Origin: Polynucleobacter campilacus
GTDB taxonomy: Bacteria; Pseudomonadota; Gammaproteobacteria; Burkholderiales; Burkholderiaceae
NCBI RefSeq assembly: GCF_002206625.1
Contig: NZ_NGUP01000001.1
Coordinates: 248,001-312,000, forward strand
DNA: 64,000 nt
Direction of reading: 5' to 3'
Within the stretch, counting starts at the first letter, position 1. Each line of letters opens with the position of its first letter. This document shows positions 19,481-28,926 of this stretch, one piece after another. Position numbers and translations under genes: made by a program. The notes beneath the pieces are model-generated. The model saw only the letters and a program-made list of their open reading frames with translations, had not been told where the DNA came from and made no database searches.

Positions 19481-19978
19481 ATGCGCTCCAGCTATTTTTT
19501 TGGGTGGTTTGGTTTGCCGTCCGTTGGATTGTCAGCCGTCTTTATTAGCGCCTTCGTATCTGCCACCTTACTGCCGATTGGTTCAGAACCTATTTTGTTT
19601 GGGTATACCGAGCTTAATCCCAGCATGTATTGGATTGCGATCTTGGTTGCAACTGTTGGTAATACTATGGGCGGTATGTTTGATTGGTGGCTGGGGCTGA
19701 TTTCTCGAAATGGTTTTGAGTCACTAAAAGGGCCAGCTAATAGCCGCATGCAACTTTGGCTAGAAAAGCGGGGCCCCAAGATGCTTCTCCTGTCTTGGCT
19801 CCCTGGCTTTGGCGACCCTCTTTGTATCGCAGCAGGCTGGCTGCGCTTGGCCTGGTTTCCATGCCTGATCTATATGTTTATCGGTAAATTGCTACGCTAT
19901 CTCACCATGACTTGGTTGCTAACCTTGGTCTCCAATAGTTTTTGGCATCAGTTAGGTCATTGGCTACATTTGATCTAA
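19481..19978 (+). CDS. YqaA/DedA-like membrane protein
   Basis: FGLPSVGLSAVFISAFVSATLLPIGSEPILFG...GNTMGGMFDWWLG typical of YqaA-family proteins. Confidence 0.85.
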   Translation: MRSSYFFGWFGLPSVGLSAVFISAFVSATLLPIGSEPILFGYTELNPSMYWIAILVATVGNTMGGMFDWWLGLISRNGFESLKGPANSRMQLWLEKRGPKMLLLSWLPGFGDPLCIAAGWLRLAWFPCLIYMFIGKLLRYLTMTWLLTLVSNSFWHQLGHWLHLI

Positions 19979-20029
19979 ATCTATTCGTTGTATCCTATGT
20001 TTTTTAATTCACTTGTTGAGAATATTGAT

Positions 20030-20806
20030 ATGTCTTCTTTAAAAGGTAAAACAGCGTTAGTCACTGGCTCTACGAGTGGCATTGGCTTGGGAATGGCAAT
20101 TGCTTTAGCCAAGCAAGGCGTGAACATCATGGTGAATGGCTTTGGTGAGAAAGATGAAGCGATTGCAAAAATCAAAGCATGCGGTGTTGAGGTTGATTAT
20201 CATGGCGCCGACATGAGTAAGCCTGCTGAAATTGAAGATCTCATTAAGCAAACTGAAAAACGTTTTGGCTCATTAGACATATTGATTAATAACGCTGGTA
20301 TTCAGTATGTGGCGAGCATCGAAGACTTTCCAATAGAAAAGTGGAATGCGATTATTGCTATCAACCTCAGTTCTGTATTTCACACAACCCATCATGCATT
20401 ACCCGGTATGAAAAAACGTAACTGGGGCCGCATTATTAATATTGCCTCTGCGCATGGTCTTGTAGCTTCCACTCAAAAATCTGCCTATGTTGCATCAAAG
20501 CATGGCGTTGTTGGTTTGACTAAAGTGACTGCTCTTGAGACCGCACGCACTGGGGTTACCTGTAATGCGATTTGCCCAGGCTGGGTCTTGACTCCTTTGG
20601 TTCAAAAGCAGGTAGATGCCCGCGCTGAGCGCGAAGGAACCTCAAATGAAGCCGCCAAGATTGCTTTAGTTTCTGAGAAACAACCGTCGGGAGAGTTTGT
20701 CACTCCAGAACAGTTAGCTGCTCTAGCTGTGTTCCTTTGTGGCCCAGATGCTTCAGAAGTTCGGGGCGTTGCTTGGAATATGGATGGTGGTTGGACTGCG
20801 CAATAA
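20030..20806 (+). CDS. 3-hydroxybutyrate dehydrogenase (SDR family)
   Basis: GKTALVTGSTSGIGLGMA, NNAGIQYVASIEDFP, YVASKHGVVGLTK; start at MSSLKGK preferred. Confidence 0.93.
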   Translation: MSSLKGKTALVTGSTSGIGLGMAIALAKQGVNIMVNGFGEKDEAIAKIKACGVEVDYHGADMSKPAEIEDLIKQTEKRFGSLDILINNAGIQYVASIEDFPIEKWNAIIAINLSSVFHTTHHALPGMKKRNWGRIINIASAHGLVASTQKSAYVASKHGVVGLTKVTALETARTGVTCNAICPGWVLTPLVQKQVDARAEREGTSNEAAKIALVSEKQPSGEFVTPEQLAALAVFLCGPDASEVRGVAWNMDGGWTAQ

Positions 20807-20841
20807 GTCAGCCCAAACCTTTTATCTTTTACAGCCGGGTT

Positions 20842-21822
20842 TTACTCGGCTGTAATTTTTCTCTCAGTAATAATTTTTCCCCAAGTCACAGATTGGCTTG
20901 CGATGTACTTTGCTAGATCTTCGCGGGTTCCAGGATTTGGAGTTAAGCCGTGGTCTGCTAACTGCGTACTGATAACTTTATCTTTCAGAACGGCTACTAG
21001 AGCTTTATTCCATTTCTCTAAAATAATATCGGGCGTTTTCCCTGGCGCTACAAATGCATACCAATTGCTAGCATCAAATCCAGGATAACCTGACTCTGCA
21101 ATGGTTGGCACATTGGGAAGGGTGGGCGCGCGTTTTAAGCCGGTAGTGGCAATCGGAATTAACTTACCATTTTTGATGTAGGGATCTGCTGTGGCAAGAG
21201 CAGAGTAGTAGGATGAAACTCGGCCACCAAGGAGATCAACCATTGCGGGGCTGCCACCCTTATAAGGGATATGTACCGTATCAATATCTGCACGTACGTT
21301 TAAGAGTTCACCTTGCAGGTGGGATGCAGAACCGCTACCAGTGGATGCAAAAGTAATCTTGCCAGGATTCTTCTTGGCCATAGCGATATATTCTTTGAAA
21401 TTCTTGACGCCTAGCTCTGGAATAACCACCAAGACGTTTGGAAAGGTGACACCCATGGTCAGAGGAGCTAAATCTTTTTGAGGGTCATAGGGCAACTTCA
21501 TGAGGTGTGGTGCAATCGATAGTGGCCCAATCGATCCAAATAAAATCACCGAGCCATCTGTTGGTGCAGTGGCAGTATAGGCGTGGGCAATGTTACCGCC
21601 TGCACCTGGTTTGTTGTCCACAATCACATTTTGACCAAGATCTTCACTGAGCTTTTTTGCGATCACTCGGGCAGCGCTATCAGCCGAACCCCCTGCCGCA
21701 AAGCCAACTACGATAGTGATGGTTTTCTTTGGTGGAAATTCTTGTGCATTTACAGTTGATACAAGACTCAAGCCCACAATCACGAGAGCGGTCAGTGCTT
21801 TATGAATCATTTGAAATAGCAT
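20842..21822 (-). CDS. Bug/TctC-type tripartite tricarboxylate transporter substrate-binding protein
   Basis: FPPKKTITIVVGFAAGGSADSAARVIAKKLSEDLGQNVIVDNKPGAGGNIA. Confidence 0.95.
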   Translation of the reverse strand: MLFQMIHKALTALVIVGLSLVSTVNAQEFPPKKTITIVVGFAAGGSADSAARVIAKKLSEDLGQNVIVDNKPGAGGNIAHAYTATAPTDGSVILFGSIGPLSIAPHLMKLPYDPQKDLAPLTMGVTFPNVLVVIPELGVKNFKEYIAMAKKNPGKITFASTGSGSASHLQGELLNVRADIDTVHIPYKGGSPAMVDLLGGRVSSYYSALATADPYIKNGKLIPIATTGLKRAPTLPNVPTIAESGYPGFDASNWYAFVAPGKTPDIILEKWNKALVAVLKDKVISTQLADHGLTPNPGTREDLAKYIASQSVTWGKIITERKITAE

Positions 21823-21842
21823 GATTACGCTTCTTATTTAGT

Positions 21843-22787
21843 TTATGGTTGGCATGGTGCTACGTGTAATTGATCTACTTTGCCAGCCATGAGTAGTTGG
21901 CTTGGCAATGTGCGGCCAATTAAAGATTGTAGATCCTTTGAACAATCTAAAAGTGCATCAATCTGCATATTGGTATTAAAGCCCATGAGATCAAACATAT
22001 GCACAAGTTCTTCAGTACAAATGTTACCTGTTGCTCCTGGAGCATAAGGGCAGCCGCCCAAGCCTCCTAATGAAGAGTCAAAGCGAACAATGCCACTATT
22101 GACTGCAGCAAGGGCATTGGCTAGGCCCATGCCACGAGTATTATGGAAATGCAATGTCCATTGCAACTTAGGATATTTTGTTTGTACTGCTTCGCAAATA
22201 GAGTGAACTTGGGCTGGATTGGCCATGCCTGTAGTGTCGCAGACCGTAATGCCACGAACACCCCTAGCCGCAAAGCGATCAACCCAGTGCATTAATTCGG
22301 CTAAAGAAACGATGCCAGACATGGGGCATCCAAAGCTAGTCGACAAAGAAATATTCACGGCAGTATTGTTGGCGTGCGCCAAGTCAATTACAGAAGACAA
22401 TCCTTTGAAAGAATCTTCACGACTCATTTTGAGATTGGCTTGGTTGTGAGCCTCGCTGACTGACATGACAAGATTAAATTCATCAACCCCAACACTTAAA
22501 GCGCGCTCAGCGCCCTTGAGGTTCGGAATGAGGACGGTGTATTCAACGCCTGGTATGCGGTCAATCCCTTGCATCACTGCTTCAGCATCGGCCAGCATGG
22601 GGATAGCTTTAGGGCTAGTAAAAGAAGTTACTTCAATCTTGGCGTAACCAGCGCGACTTAAGCGATTGATTAGGGCAATTTTTTGCTCGGTAGGTACAAA
22701 TGCACTTTCCGCCTGAAAGCCATCTCGAGTCACTACCTCTTGGATATAGATTCTTTTCAGGTTTTGAGGGGATAAAGTGCTAGTCAT
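21843..22787 (-). CDS. Hydroxymethylglutaryl-CoA lyase (DRE-TIM family)
   Basis: QEVVTRDGFQAESAFVPTEQKIALINRLSRAGYAKIEVTSF; GGCPYAPGATGNICTEELVHM. Confidence 0.94.
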   Translation of the reverse strand: MTSTLSPQNLKRIYIQEVVTRDGFQAESAFVPTEQKIALINRLSRAGYAKIEVTSFTSPKAIPMLADAEAVMQGIDRIPGVEYTVLIPNLKGAERALSVGVDEFNLVMSVSEAHNQANLKMSREDSFKGLSSVIDLAHANNTAVNISLSTSFGCPMSGIVSLAELMHWVDRFAARGVRGITVCDTTGMANPAQVHSICEAVQTKYPKLQWTLHFHNTRGMGLANALAAVNSGIVRFDSSLGGLGGCPYAPGATGNICTEELVHMFDLMGFNTNMQIDALLDCSKDLQSLIGRTLPSQLLMAGKVDQLHVAPCQP

Positions 22788-22923
22788 ATCAGTAGTAGGA
22801 TTTTGTGCTCTAGAACGAGCTAAGGCTCTATTTTAAGTAAGATTTAGTCATTTTTACAGGATCGAGCAAATTTACAAGAATCGTTTATAGTTAGACCCAT
22901 TATTAATCATAGGAGATCCTTTC

Positions 22924-23517
22924 ATGGCATCAATTTTGACCTCTTTGGGACGTACTGTTTTAACCGGATTTGTACTTCTCATTCTCATCATCTTCGCCTT
23001 GGGCGGAAACTTTAGCTCTGCTGAATTGCCTTTCATATTCCGTTGGTTGCATGTGATGTTTGGTGTGATGTGGATTGGATTGCTCTGGTACTTCAATTTC
23101 GTACAAATTCCTTCAATGCCAAAAATCCCTGATGAGCAAAAACCAGCCATTGGTAAGGTAATAGCTCCAACAGCCTTGTTTTGGTTCCGTTGGGCAGCAC
23201 TCTTTACTGTGTTGACTGGTTTGATCGTAGCCATCTTAAATGGTTATGCACACCAGGCCTTCACTTTACAAGCGCCATTCCGCGCAATCGGTTTAGGCAT
23301 GTGGATTGCATTAGTAATGGCATTCAATGTTTGGTTCATTATTTGGCCAAATCAAAAGCGCGCTCTGGGTATCGTTGCTGTTGAGCCAGATGTAAAAGCA
23401 AAGTCAGCACGGGTTGCAATGTTGACTTCCCGCATCAATACAGTGCTCTCAGTACCAATGCTGTTCTTGATGAGTGCTCAGTCACACAATACGACTTGGT
23501 TTGTAGTCGTTTCTTAA
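22924..23517 (+). CDS. PuuD/urate-oxidase-N-like membrane protein
   Basis: IFRWLHVMFGVMWIGLLWYFNFVQIPSMPKIPDEQKPAIGKVIAPTALFWFRWAALFTVLTG, matching urate_ox_N-type membrane domain. Confidence 0.75.
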   Translation: MASILTSLGRTVLTGFVLLILIIFALGGNFSSAELPFIFRWLHVMFGVMWIGLLWYFNFVQIPSMPKIPDEQKPAIGKVIAPTALFWFRWAALFTVLTGLIVAILNGYAHQAFTLQAPFRAIGLGMWIALVMAFNVWFIIWPNQKRALGIVAVEPDVKAKSARVAMLTSRINTVLSVPMLFLMSAQSHNTTWFVVVS

Positions 23518-23533
23518 TCAGTACTTAAGTATT

Positions 23534-23562
23534 AAAAAAAGGCCCGCAATGCGGGCCTTTTT
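23534..23562. terminator. Bidirectional rho-independent terminator
   Basis: AAAAAAAGGCCCGC-AAT-GCGGGCCTTTTTA hairpin with A/T tracts between convergent genes. Confidence 0.9.
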
Positions 23563-23598
23563 ATTTGGTTAACATCAATTGCTATTAAGAAGAGATCA

Positions 23599-24798
23599 CT
23601 ACAGTAGTGGGGGCAGCTCCTTGGTTAAGGTTGCCCGCTGTGATGTTGCGGCTCCCATTAAGGCAAATCCCAGTAGCTTGCCATCAGGTGCTTCGAAGCG
23701 AGCTTCAATGCCGCCTTCAACGGTAGTTGTTTTCCATTGACCATCAGCACCTTTGGCTGGAGGAGAAACCACAGTGGGTAGTGCCGGAGTTTTGACCATG
23801 ACCGGCATTGCTGGGTAGCTCAGTGCTGTCACTTGGCCAAGCAGCGTAGGCGCTAATGCTCGGGCAGCTTGCATGATGGGCATGACATAAGGGAGAACTA
23901 AACCATCCACCTCTGCACAATCACCAAGCGAGTAAATGTTGCTAGAGCTAGTTTCTAGGTGGCGGTTCACCTGAATACCGACTCCAGTTTTTACTCCCGC
24001 AGATTTTGCTAAATCTAATCTAGGTCTTAAGCCAACTGCAGAGAGGGCGACATCGCAAGAAATCGATTGGCCATTTGCTAGCTTCATTTCTAGGGCATCA
24101 CCATTGCGATTAACTGTTTGGACGGTGGTGGAGAAGTGCCAGCGGACACCAGCCTCACTCAGTTTGTCTTGCAGCGCTCTGGCTGCAGGTTCAGGCAATA
24201 AGCGACCAAGTACCTGGGGGGCCAGATCGATTACATCGACCTCATAACCACCCAAGACTAAATCATTGGCAAATTCGCAGCCGATAAGGCCGGCCCCAAG
24301 AATAGCCACCTTCTTTTTGCCTGCAATGGCCTTACGAAATTTTTCATAATCTTCTAGATCATTCACAGTGATAACTTCACTAACGGCGCTGCCTTCTAAT
24401 GTTATCCGTATTTGATCCGCGCCAAGGGCTAGAACCAGCTTTCCATAGGAAATTAGGCCTGCACTGGTTTGTAGTTCTTGCGCAGCAGTATCAATTGCGT
24501 TGACATCAGTTTGGGCGAGGATATCAATACCCAGTTGTGATGCCATCCCTTCGGATGCCGTAGTGATAAGTTGGCTAGCTTCTTTCTTGCTTGCAAGAGC
24601 AGTAGAGAGCATCGGCTTAGAATAAAAATAGCCAGGCTCACGTGTAATCAAGGTAATCGGTGCAGCTTTGTCTAATTTGCGAATTTCACGAATCAGAGTG
24701 TATCCAGCCAAGCCACTGCCAATGATGACAATGGTGGATGAACTAGGTGTAGTTTGGGTCAAAGCTAAACTCCTAATGAAAGCAAAAAGATCAATCAA
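23599..24798 (-). CDS. FAD-dependent oxidoreductase (rubredoxin reductase-like)
   Basis: IVIIGSGLAGYTLIREIRKLDKAAPITLITRE.., KKVAILGAGLIGCEFANDLVLGGYEVDVIDL; follows the rubredoxin gene. Confidence 0.9.
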   Translation of the reverse strand: MIDLFAFIRSLALTQTTPSSSTIVIIGSGLAGYTLIREIRKLDKAAPITLITREPGYFYSKPMLSTALASKKEASQLITTASEGMASQLGIDILAQTDVNAIDTAAQELQTSAGLISYGKLVLALGADQIRITLEGSAVSEVITVNDLEDYEKFRKAIAGKKKVAILGAGLIGCEFANDLVLGGYEVDVIDLAPQVLGRLLPEPAARALQDKLSEAGVRWHFSTTVQTVNRNGDALEMKLANGQSISCDVALSAVGLRPRLDLAKSAGVKTGVGIQVNRHLETSSSNIYSLGDCAEVDGLVLPYVMPIMQAARALAPTLLGQVTALSYPAMPVMVKTPALPTVVSPPAKGADGQWKTTTVEGGIEARFEAPDGKLLGFALMGAATSQRATLTKELPPLL

Positions 24799-24822
24799 AC
24801 CACAATAGTGGAAGTACTAAGC

Positions 24823-24987
24823 TTATACCTGAACCATTTCAAAGTCAGATTTCGCTACACCGCAATCTGGACATTCCCAGTTCTCTGGGACATCGGCCCA
24901 AACGGTTCCAGGGGCAATGCCATCTTCTGGTAAACCTTTTGCCTCGTCATAAATAAATCCGCATACGATACATTGCCAAGTTTTCAT
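24823..24987 (-). CDS. Rubredoxin
   Basis: [54 protein letters not shown]; start at 24987 preferred over 25071. Confidence 0.96.
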   Translation of the reverse strand: MKTWQCIVCGFIYDEAKGLPEDGIAPGTVWADVPENWECPDCGVAKSDFEMVQV

Positions 24988-25130
24988 TTTTATCTCCAAA
25001 ATATCAGACCTGTATTTTAAATTTAATCCCACTTTTTTTCTTGGGATGTGCAATTCTGCAGAATTCAACAAAATTCATCAATTCTTGTTACAGTGGTTGA
25101 TCTCAACATTCATACATAAAAAGGCTTCAG

Positions 25131-26231
25131 ATGTCCGGTAAAGAAATCATGTTCACCCCAGTTAGTCTTGGCTCACTCCAGTTAAAAAACCGCCTTGTCA
25201 TGGCGCCATTGACTAGGATGCGCGCAGTTGCCGGTGATGTACCAAATGCTTTGGCAAAGACTTATTACTCTCAACGTGCAAGCGCAGGCTTGATTATCAC
25301 TGAGGCAACCCAAATCTCTCCACTGGGCATGGGATATCCAGCAACGCCTGGTATTTATTCACCAGAACAAACTGCCGCCTGGAAAGAAATCGTGGAAGCA
25401 GTGCATGCAAAGGGTGGATCCATTGTTGTGCAGTTATGGCACGTAGGCCGTATTTCCCATTCCTCCTTGCATCCAGAGCAGGGTGTGCCAGAAGCACCTT
25501 CAGCAATTGCACCAGCAGGTCAAACCTATGGTGCCGATTGGAAGCTGCATAACTATGAGACTCCTAAAGCAATGAGTCTTGATGATATTGCGCGCTTATT
25601 AAAAGAGTTTGAGGCTGCAGCGCAAAACGCAAAAACAGCAGGCTTTGATGGAATTGAAATTCACTCAGCTAACGGCTACTTATTAGATCAGTTCTTGCAA
25701 GATAAGACTAATCAACGTAGCGATCAGTATGGCGGCTCTGTTGAAAATCGTTTACGACTGTTAGGTGAGGTGATTGAAGCTGTTACGAACGTGTTCTCAA
25801 GTGATCGTGTAGGTGTTCGCCTTTCTCCTTATGGTACCTTTAACGATATTAGTGACAGCGATCCGATTGCGCTATTTACTGCAGCAATCAATAAACTCAA
25901 TGGCTATCACTTAGCTTATGTCCATATGATTGAACCACGTGCAACTACTGCGGGTGGTGGCGATCAAGTTAACGAAGAAGCGCCAGTAACATCAGAGCTC
26001 TTCCGATCACTCTATCAAGGAAAATTCATTACTGCAGGCGGCTATGATCAGGCTCTAGGTGAGAAGGTTTTAGAAGATGGTCTAGCAGATGCGGTGGCTT
26101 ATGGCCGTATTTATATTGCTAATCCAGATTTAGCAGAACGTTTTTTGCAGAATGCTCCACTGAATCCATATAACCGCGCCACCTTCTATGGCGGCCAAGA
26201 GGTCGGCTATACAGATTACCCAGCGCTCTAA
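25131..26231 (+). CDS. Old yellow enzyme family alkene reductase
   Basis: FTPVSLGSLQLKNRLVMAPLTRMRA...FDGIEIHSANGYLLDQFLQDKTNQRSDQYGGSVENRLR. Confidence 0.95.
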   Translation: MSGKEIMFTPVSLGSLQLKNRLVMAPLTRMRAVAGDVPNALAKTYYSQRASAGLIITEATQISPLGMGYPATPGIYSPEQTAAWKEIVEAVHAKGGSIVVQLWHVGRISHSSLHPEQGVPEAPSAIAPAGQTYGADWKLHNYETPKAMSLDDIARLLKEFEAAAQNAKTAGFDGIEIHSANGYLLDQFLQDKTNQRSDQYGGSVENRLRLLGEVIEAVTNVFSSDRVGVRLSPYGTFNDISDSDPIALFTAAINKLNGYHLAYVHMIEPRATTAGGGDQVNEEAPVTSELFRSLYQGKFITAGGYDQALGEKVLEDGLADAVAYGRIYIANPDLAERFLQNAPLNPYNRATFYGGQEVGYTDYPAL

Positions 26232-26250
26232 AGCGAATTTAGTCGAGTAA

Positions 26251-26285
26251 ATAAACCCTGCCTTAAAAAGCGGGGTTTATTTTTT
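26251..26285 (+). terminator. Rho-independent terminator of the OYE gene
   Basis: ATAAACCCTGC-cttaaaaa-GCGGGGTTTAT followed by TTTTTT. Confidence 0.8.
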
Positions 26286-26453
26286 ATCCTCAGGATCTTT
26301 CAGGAGGTCGTAGTGGTTAGCAACCAAAAGTAAGGCAATAGAGGCACAGCCCATTGCAAAGAATTGCCACTGATGGAGCATTGCCGTACCAATTACAGTC
26401 ATTAATATCGTCCAGCCAACAGCCATCTTTGCTTTTTTAGACAAAGGCTTCAT
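26277..26453 (-). CDS. Small membrane protein (58 aa), hypothetical
   Basis: Manual translation MKPLSKKAKMAVGWTILMTVIGTAMLHQWQFFAMGCASIALLLVANHYDLLKDPEDKK*; not in the supplied ORF track (below its length cutoff). Confidence 0.55.
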   Translation of the reverse strand: MKPLSKKAKMAVGWTILMTVIGTAMLHQWQFFAMGCASIALLLVANHYDLLKDPEDKK

Positions 26454-26481
26454 CTTTTACTAACCCCTATGTTTTCGCTTT

Positions 26482-26631
26482 CTATTGATTGAATATGGAA
26501 CGAGCCGTGCCGTCCATTACAACGTAATGTTGCCATAAAGCTGTTAATGCATGAGCGCCAATCAAAAAGTAAAGGACATTTCCTAAAAACTCATGAATCT
26601 TGTGGGCAGCTGTATGGGTAATTTCCCTAAT
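26482..26631 (-). pseudogene. C-terminal remnant of a cytochrome b561-type protein
   Basis: Minus-strand translation (I)REITHTAAHKIHEFLGNVLYFLIGAHALTALWQHYVVMDGTARSIFNQ* resembles the cytochrome b561 C-terminus; in-frame TAA at 26632-26634 and no N-terminal part. Confidence 0.65.
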
Positions 26632-26815
26632 TTAGTCTGACTCTGGCGCTGAGTTCGTTGGGCAGACCCCTTTTATCAACCTGAGAGAGCCTGAGAGCCT
26701 CGGCTTCAAAGTCGAGTTGGCCAGGATGAAATTCATCATCATTTTGAAGGTCGATTACATAGGTCCATACAAGCTCACGGCCATGCTTCTTAAATACATC
26801 AACAACACGTTTCAT
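26627..26815 (-). CDS. Hypothetical small protein (62 aa)
   Basis: ORF only; MKRVVDVFKKHGRELVWTYVIDLQND.. Confidence 0.45.
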   Translation of the reverse strand: MKRVVDVFKKHGRELVWTYVIDLQNDDEFHPGQLDFEAEALRLSQVDKRGLPNELSARVRLN

Positions 26816-26837
26816 ATGTACCGCCTTTATGGTGATG

Positions 26838-27638
26838 CTAATTGCTGCCTTGGGAAGAGCTTTGGATTTTCGTCTGTGGATTTAATGCATTCTTTAGTGT
26901 AATCAAGTTTCGCGCCTCAATACGAATGACGCCGCCTCTTGGGCTATCAATGTCAGCAATCAAGAAAAATGAGACAGCGATCACAAAAGGGAAAATCATA
27001 AACAGGGCAATGTTCTTCTTAAAGTTCCGCGCTCCAAATCCTACCAATGCATTTGCACAGATAGCGATTGCCATCATGAGAGCCCATGCAGTATTGGGTA
27101 TTCGATTCCACCATGCAGCCTGAACATAGCCCTGAGAATTGAATACATCATTCATACCCGACACTACTAGTGTGATCATAGGACTTGGATTACTACGAGC
27201 AATGGGCAAGATCTCATTCCAGAGTTTTTGCTGTAATGTGTCTGTGTTCTGATTGATCTCTTGTACCTGCTCATGACTTTGCCTTGTATAGAACAGAATG
27301 CGCTGATCAAGATATTGATTAAGTAAACCTCGAGTAGTGGCAGCTAATTGTGGAGGTAGTAAGTCAGCCCTGAGATATTCCGTGCCAATTGCATTAGCTT
27401 CGCTCTCCTCAAGCAGCTCACGTTGATCATGACGATCAATCGCCATAGAAAAAGTAAAGCCAATAATTAAGGCAAGCAGGGTGAGTGTCGCTGTTTGAAT
27501 AATTCCAAGATCTTCTGAAGTCTCGGTATCCTTAGTGCGATAGCGGCTCAATACAGCATTGCCGAACCAAACAGCAAATGCAAATACCAGGAATGAAATT
27601 CCAAAGACAAGGAGAGGGTAGTTTAGGACTTGTGTAAT
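26838..27638 (-). CDS. DUF4239-like membrane protein; start probably at ATT 27636-27638 rather than TTG 27551
   Basis: DLGIIQTATLTLLALIIGFTFSMAIDRHDQRELLEESEANAIGTEYLRADLL typical of the family; frame open upstream (ITQVLNYPLLVFGISFLVFAFAVWFGNAV) to the lldD stop. Confidence 0.75.
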   Translation of the reverse strand: MTQVLNYPLLVFGISFLVFAFAVWFGNAVLSRYRTKDTETSEDLGIIQTATLTLLALIIGFTFSMAIDRHDQRELLEESEANAIGTEYLRADLLPPQLAATTRGLLNQYLDQRILFYTRQSHEQVQEINQNTDTLQQKLWNEILPIARSNPSPMITLVVSGMNDVFNSQGYVQAAWWNRIPNTAWALMMAIAICANALVGFGARNFKKNIALFMIFPFVIAVSFFLIADIDSPRGGVIRIEARNLITLKNALNPQTKIQSSSQGSN

Positions 27639-28784
27639 TTAAAAAGTTCCTGGGTACAAAATATCTTTAGTCACATTTTGAATATCGCGATGGCCGGTAA
27701 ATGCCATGGTGATATCCAGTTCATTTTGAATGATTTCGAGACACTTCGTAACGCCGGCCTCACCCATTGCACCTAAGCCATATAGAAATGGTCTGCCAAT
27801 CATCGTGCCACGTGCACCTAAGGCCCAGGCTTTTAAAACATCTTGGCCGGAACGAATGCCGCCATCCATCCAAACCTCGATATCGTTGCCAACTGCCGCC
27901 ACGATTCCTGGCAGCGCTTCAATACTAGAGATAGCGCCGTCTAATTGTCGACCGCCATGGTTGGAGACGATTAAGGCGTCAGCACCAGTATTCACAGCTT
28001 GGCGGGCATCGTCCTCATCTAAGATTCCCTTGATGATGAGTTTTCCGCCCCAAAGTTTTTTAATCCACTCCACGTCGCTCCAGCTTAATCCTGGATCAAA
28101 TTGCTCGGCAGTCCAAGATGAGAGAGAGGACATATTGCCTACACCAGTTGCGTGTCCAACAATATTGCGGAAAGTTCTGCGTGGCGTCATTGCCATACCA
28201 AGACACCAGCGTGGCTTGCTTGCCATATTGATCATATTGGCGATCGTCAGTTTCGGTGGGGCACTCAAACCATTCTTGAGGTCTTTATGGCGTTGCCCCA
28301 AAATTTGTAAGTCTAATGTGAGAACCAACGCAGAGCACTTGGCAGCTTTAGCACGTTCAATGAGACGCTCGATAAAGCCACGATCTTTCATGACGTAGAG
28401 CTGAAACCAAAATGGCTTGGTAGTGTGCTCTGCTACATCTTCAATGGAGCAGATACTCATAGTAGATAAACAAAAGGGCACGCCAAATTTTTCTGCTGCT
28501 TTAGCTGCCAAAATTTCACCATCAGCATGCTGCATACCGGTTAGTCCAGTAGGAGCAAGTGCTACAGGCATCCTTACTTCTTGACCTACCATCGTTGTCT
28601 TCGTGGTTCGATTAGTCATATCAACCGCTACACGTTGACGTAGCTTTATCTTCTGAAATTCAGATTCATTAGCACGGTAAGTGGATTCGGTCCAAGATCC
28701 TGAGTCAGCGTAGTCATAAAACATCTTGGGAGTGCGTTTTTTGTGGAGCACTCTTAAATCTTCGATATTGGTAATGATTGCCAC
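27639..28784 (-). CDS. lldD: FMN-dependent alpha-hydroxy-acid dehydrogenase (L-lactate dehydrogenase-like)
   Basis: MFYDYADSGSWTESTYRANE..., SNHGGRQLDGAISSIEALPGI, DGGIRSGQDVLKAWALGARGTMIGRPFLYGLG. Confidence 0.92.
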   Translation of the reverse strand: MAIITNIEDLRVLHKKRTPKMFYDYADSGSWTESTYRANESEFQKIKLRQRVAVDMTNRTTKTTMVGQEVRMPVALAPTGLTGMQHADGEILAAKAAEKFGVPFCLSTMSICSIEDVAEHTTKPFWFQLYVMKDRGFIERLIERAKAAKCSALVLTLDLQILGQRHKDLKNGLSAPPKLTIANMINMASKPRWCLGMAMTPRRTFRNIVGHATGVGNMSSLSSWTAEQFDPGLSWSDVEWIKKLWGGKLIIKGILDEDDARQAVNTGADALIVSNHGGRQLDGAISSIEALPGIVAAVGNDIEVWMDGGIRSGQDVLKAWALGARGTMIGRPFLYGLGAMGEAGVTKCLEIIQNELDITMAFTGHRDIQNVTKDILYPGTF

Positions 28785-28926
28785 AATATATCCTTCTGTT
28801 GAATGCCTCTGATATGGGGCATTTATCTAATTAAGCTCTATCTTAGCAATACCTGGGATTTGTTTCTACAATGCTAAAGTAACCCTCTTAGGGCCCTTGG
28901 ATGCCTCTCTATTTTGATCTTTCTGA

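Noticed and set aside
27730-28398. 222-aa plus-strand ORF
   Set aside because: Fully antisense to lldD, whose translation has clear family motifs; composition looks like a shadow ORF
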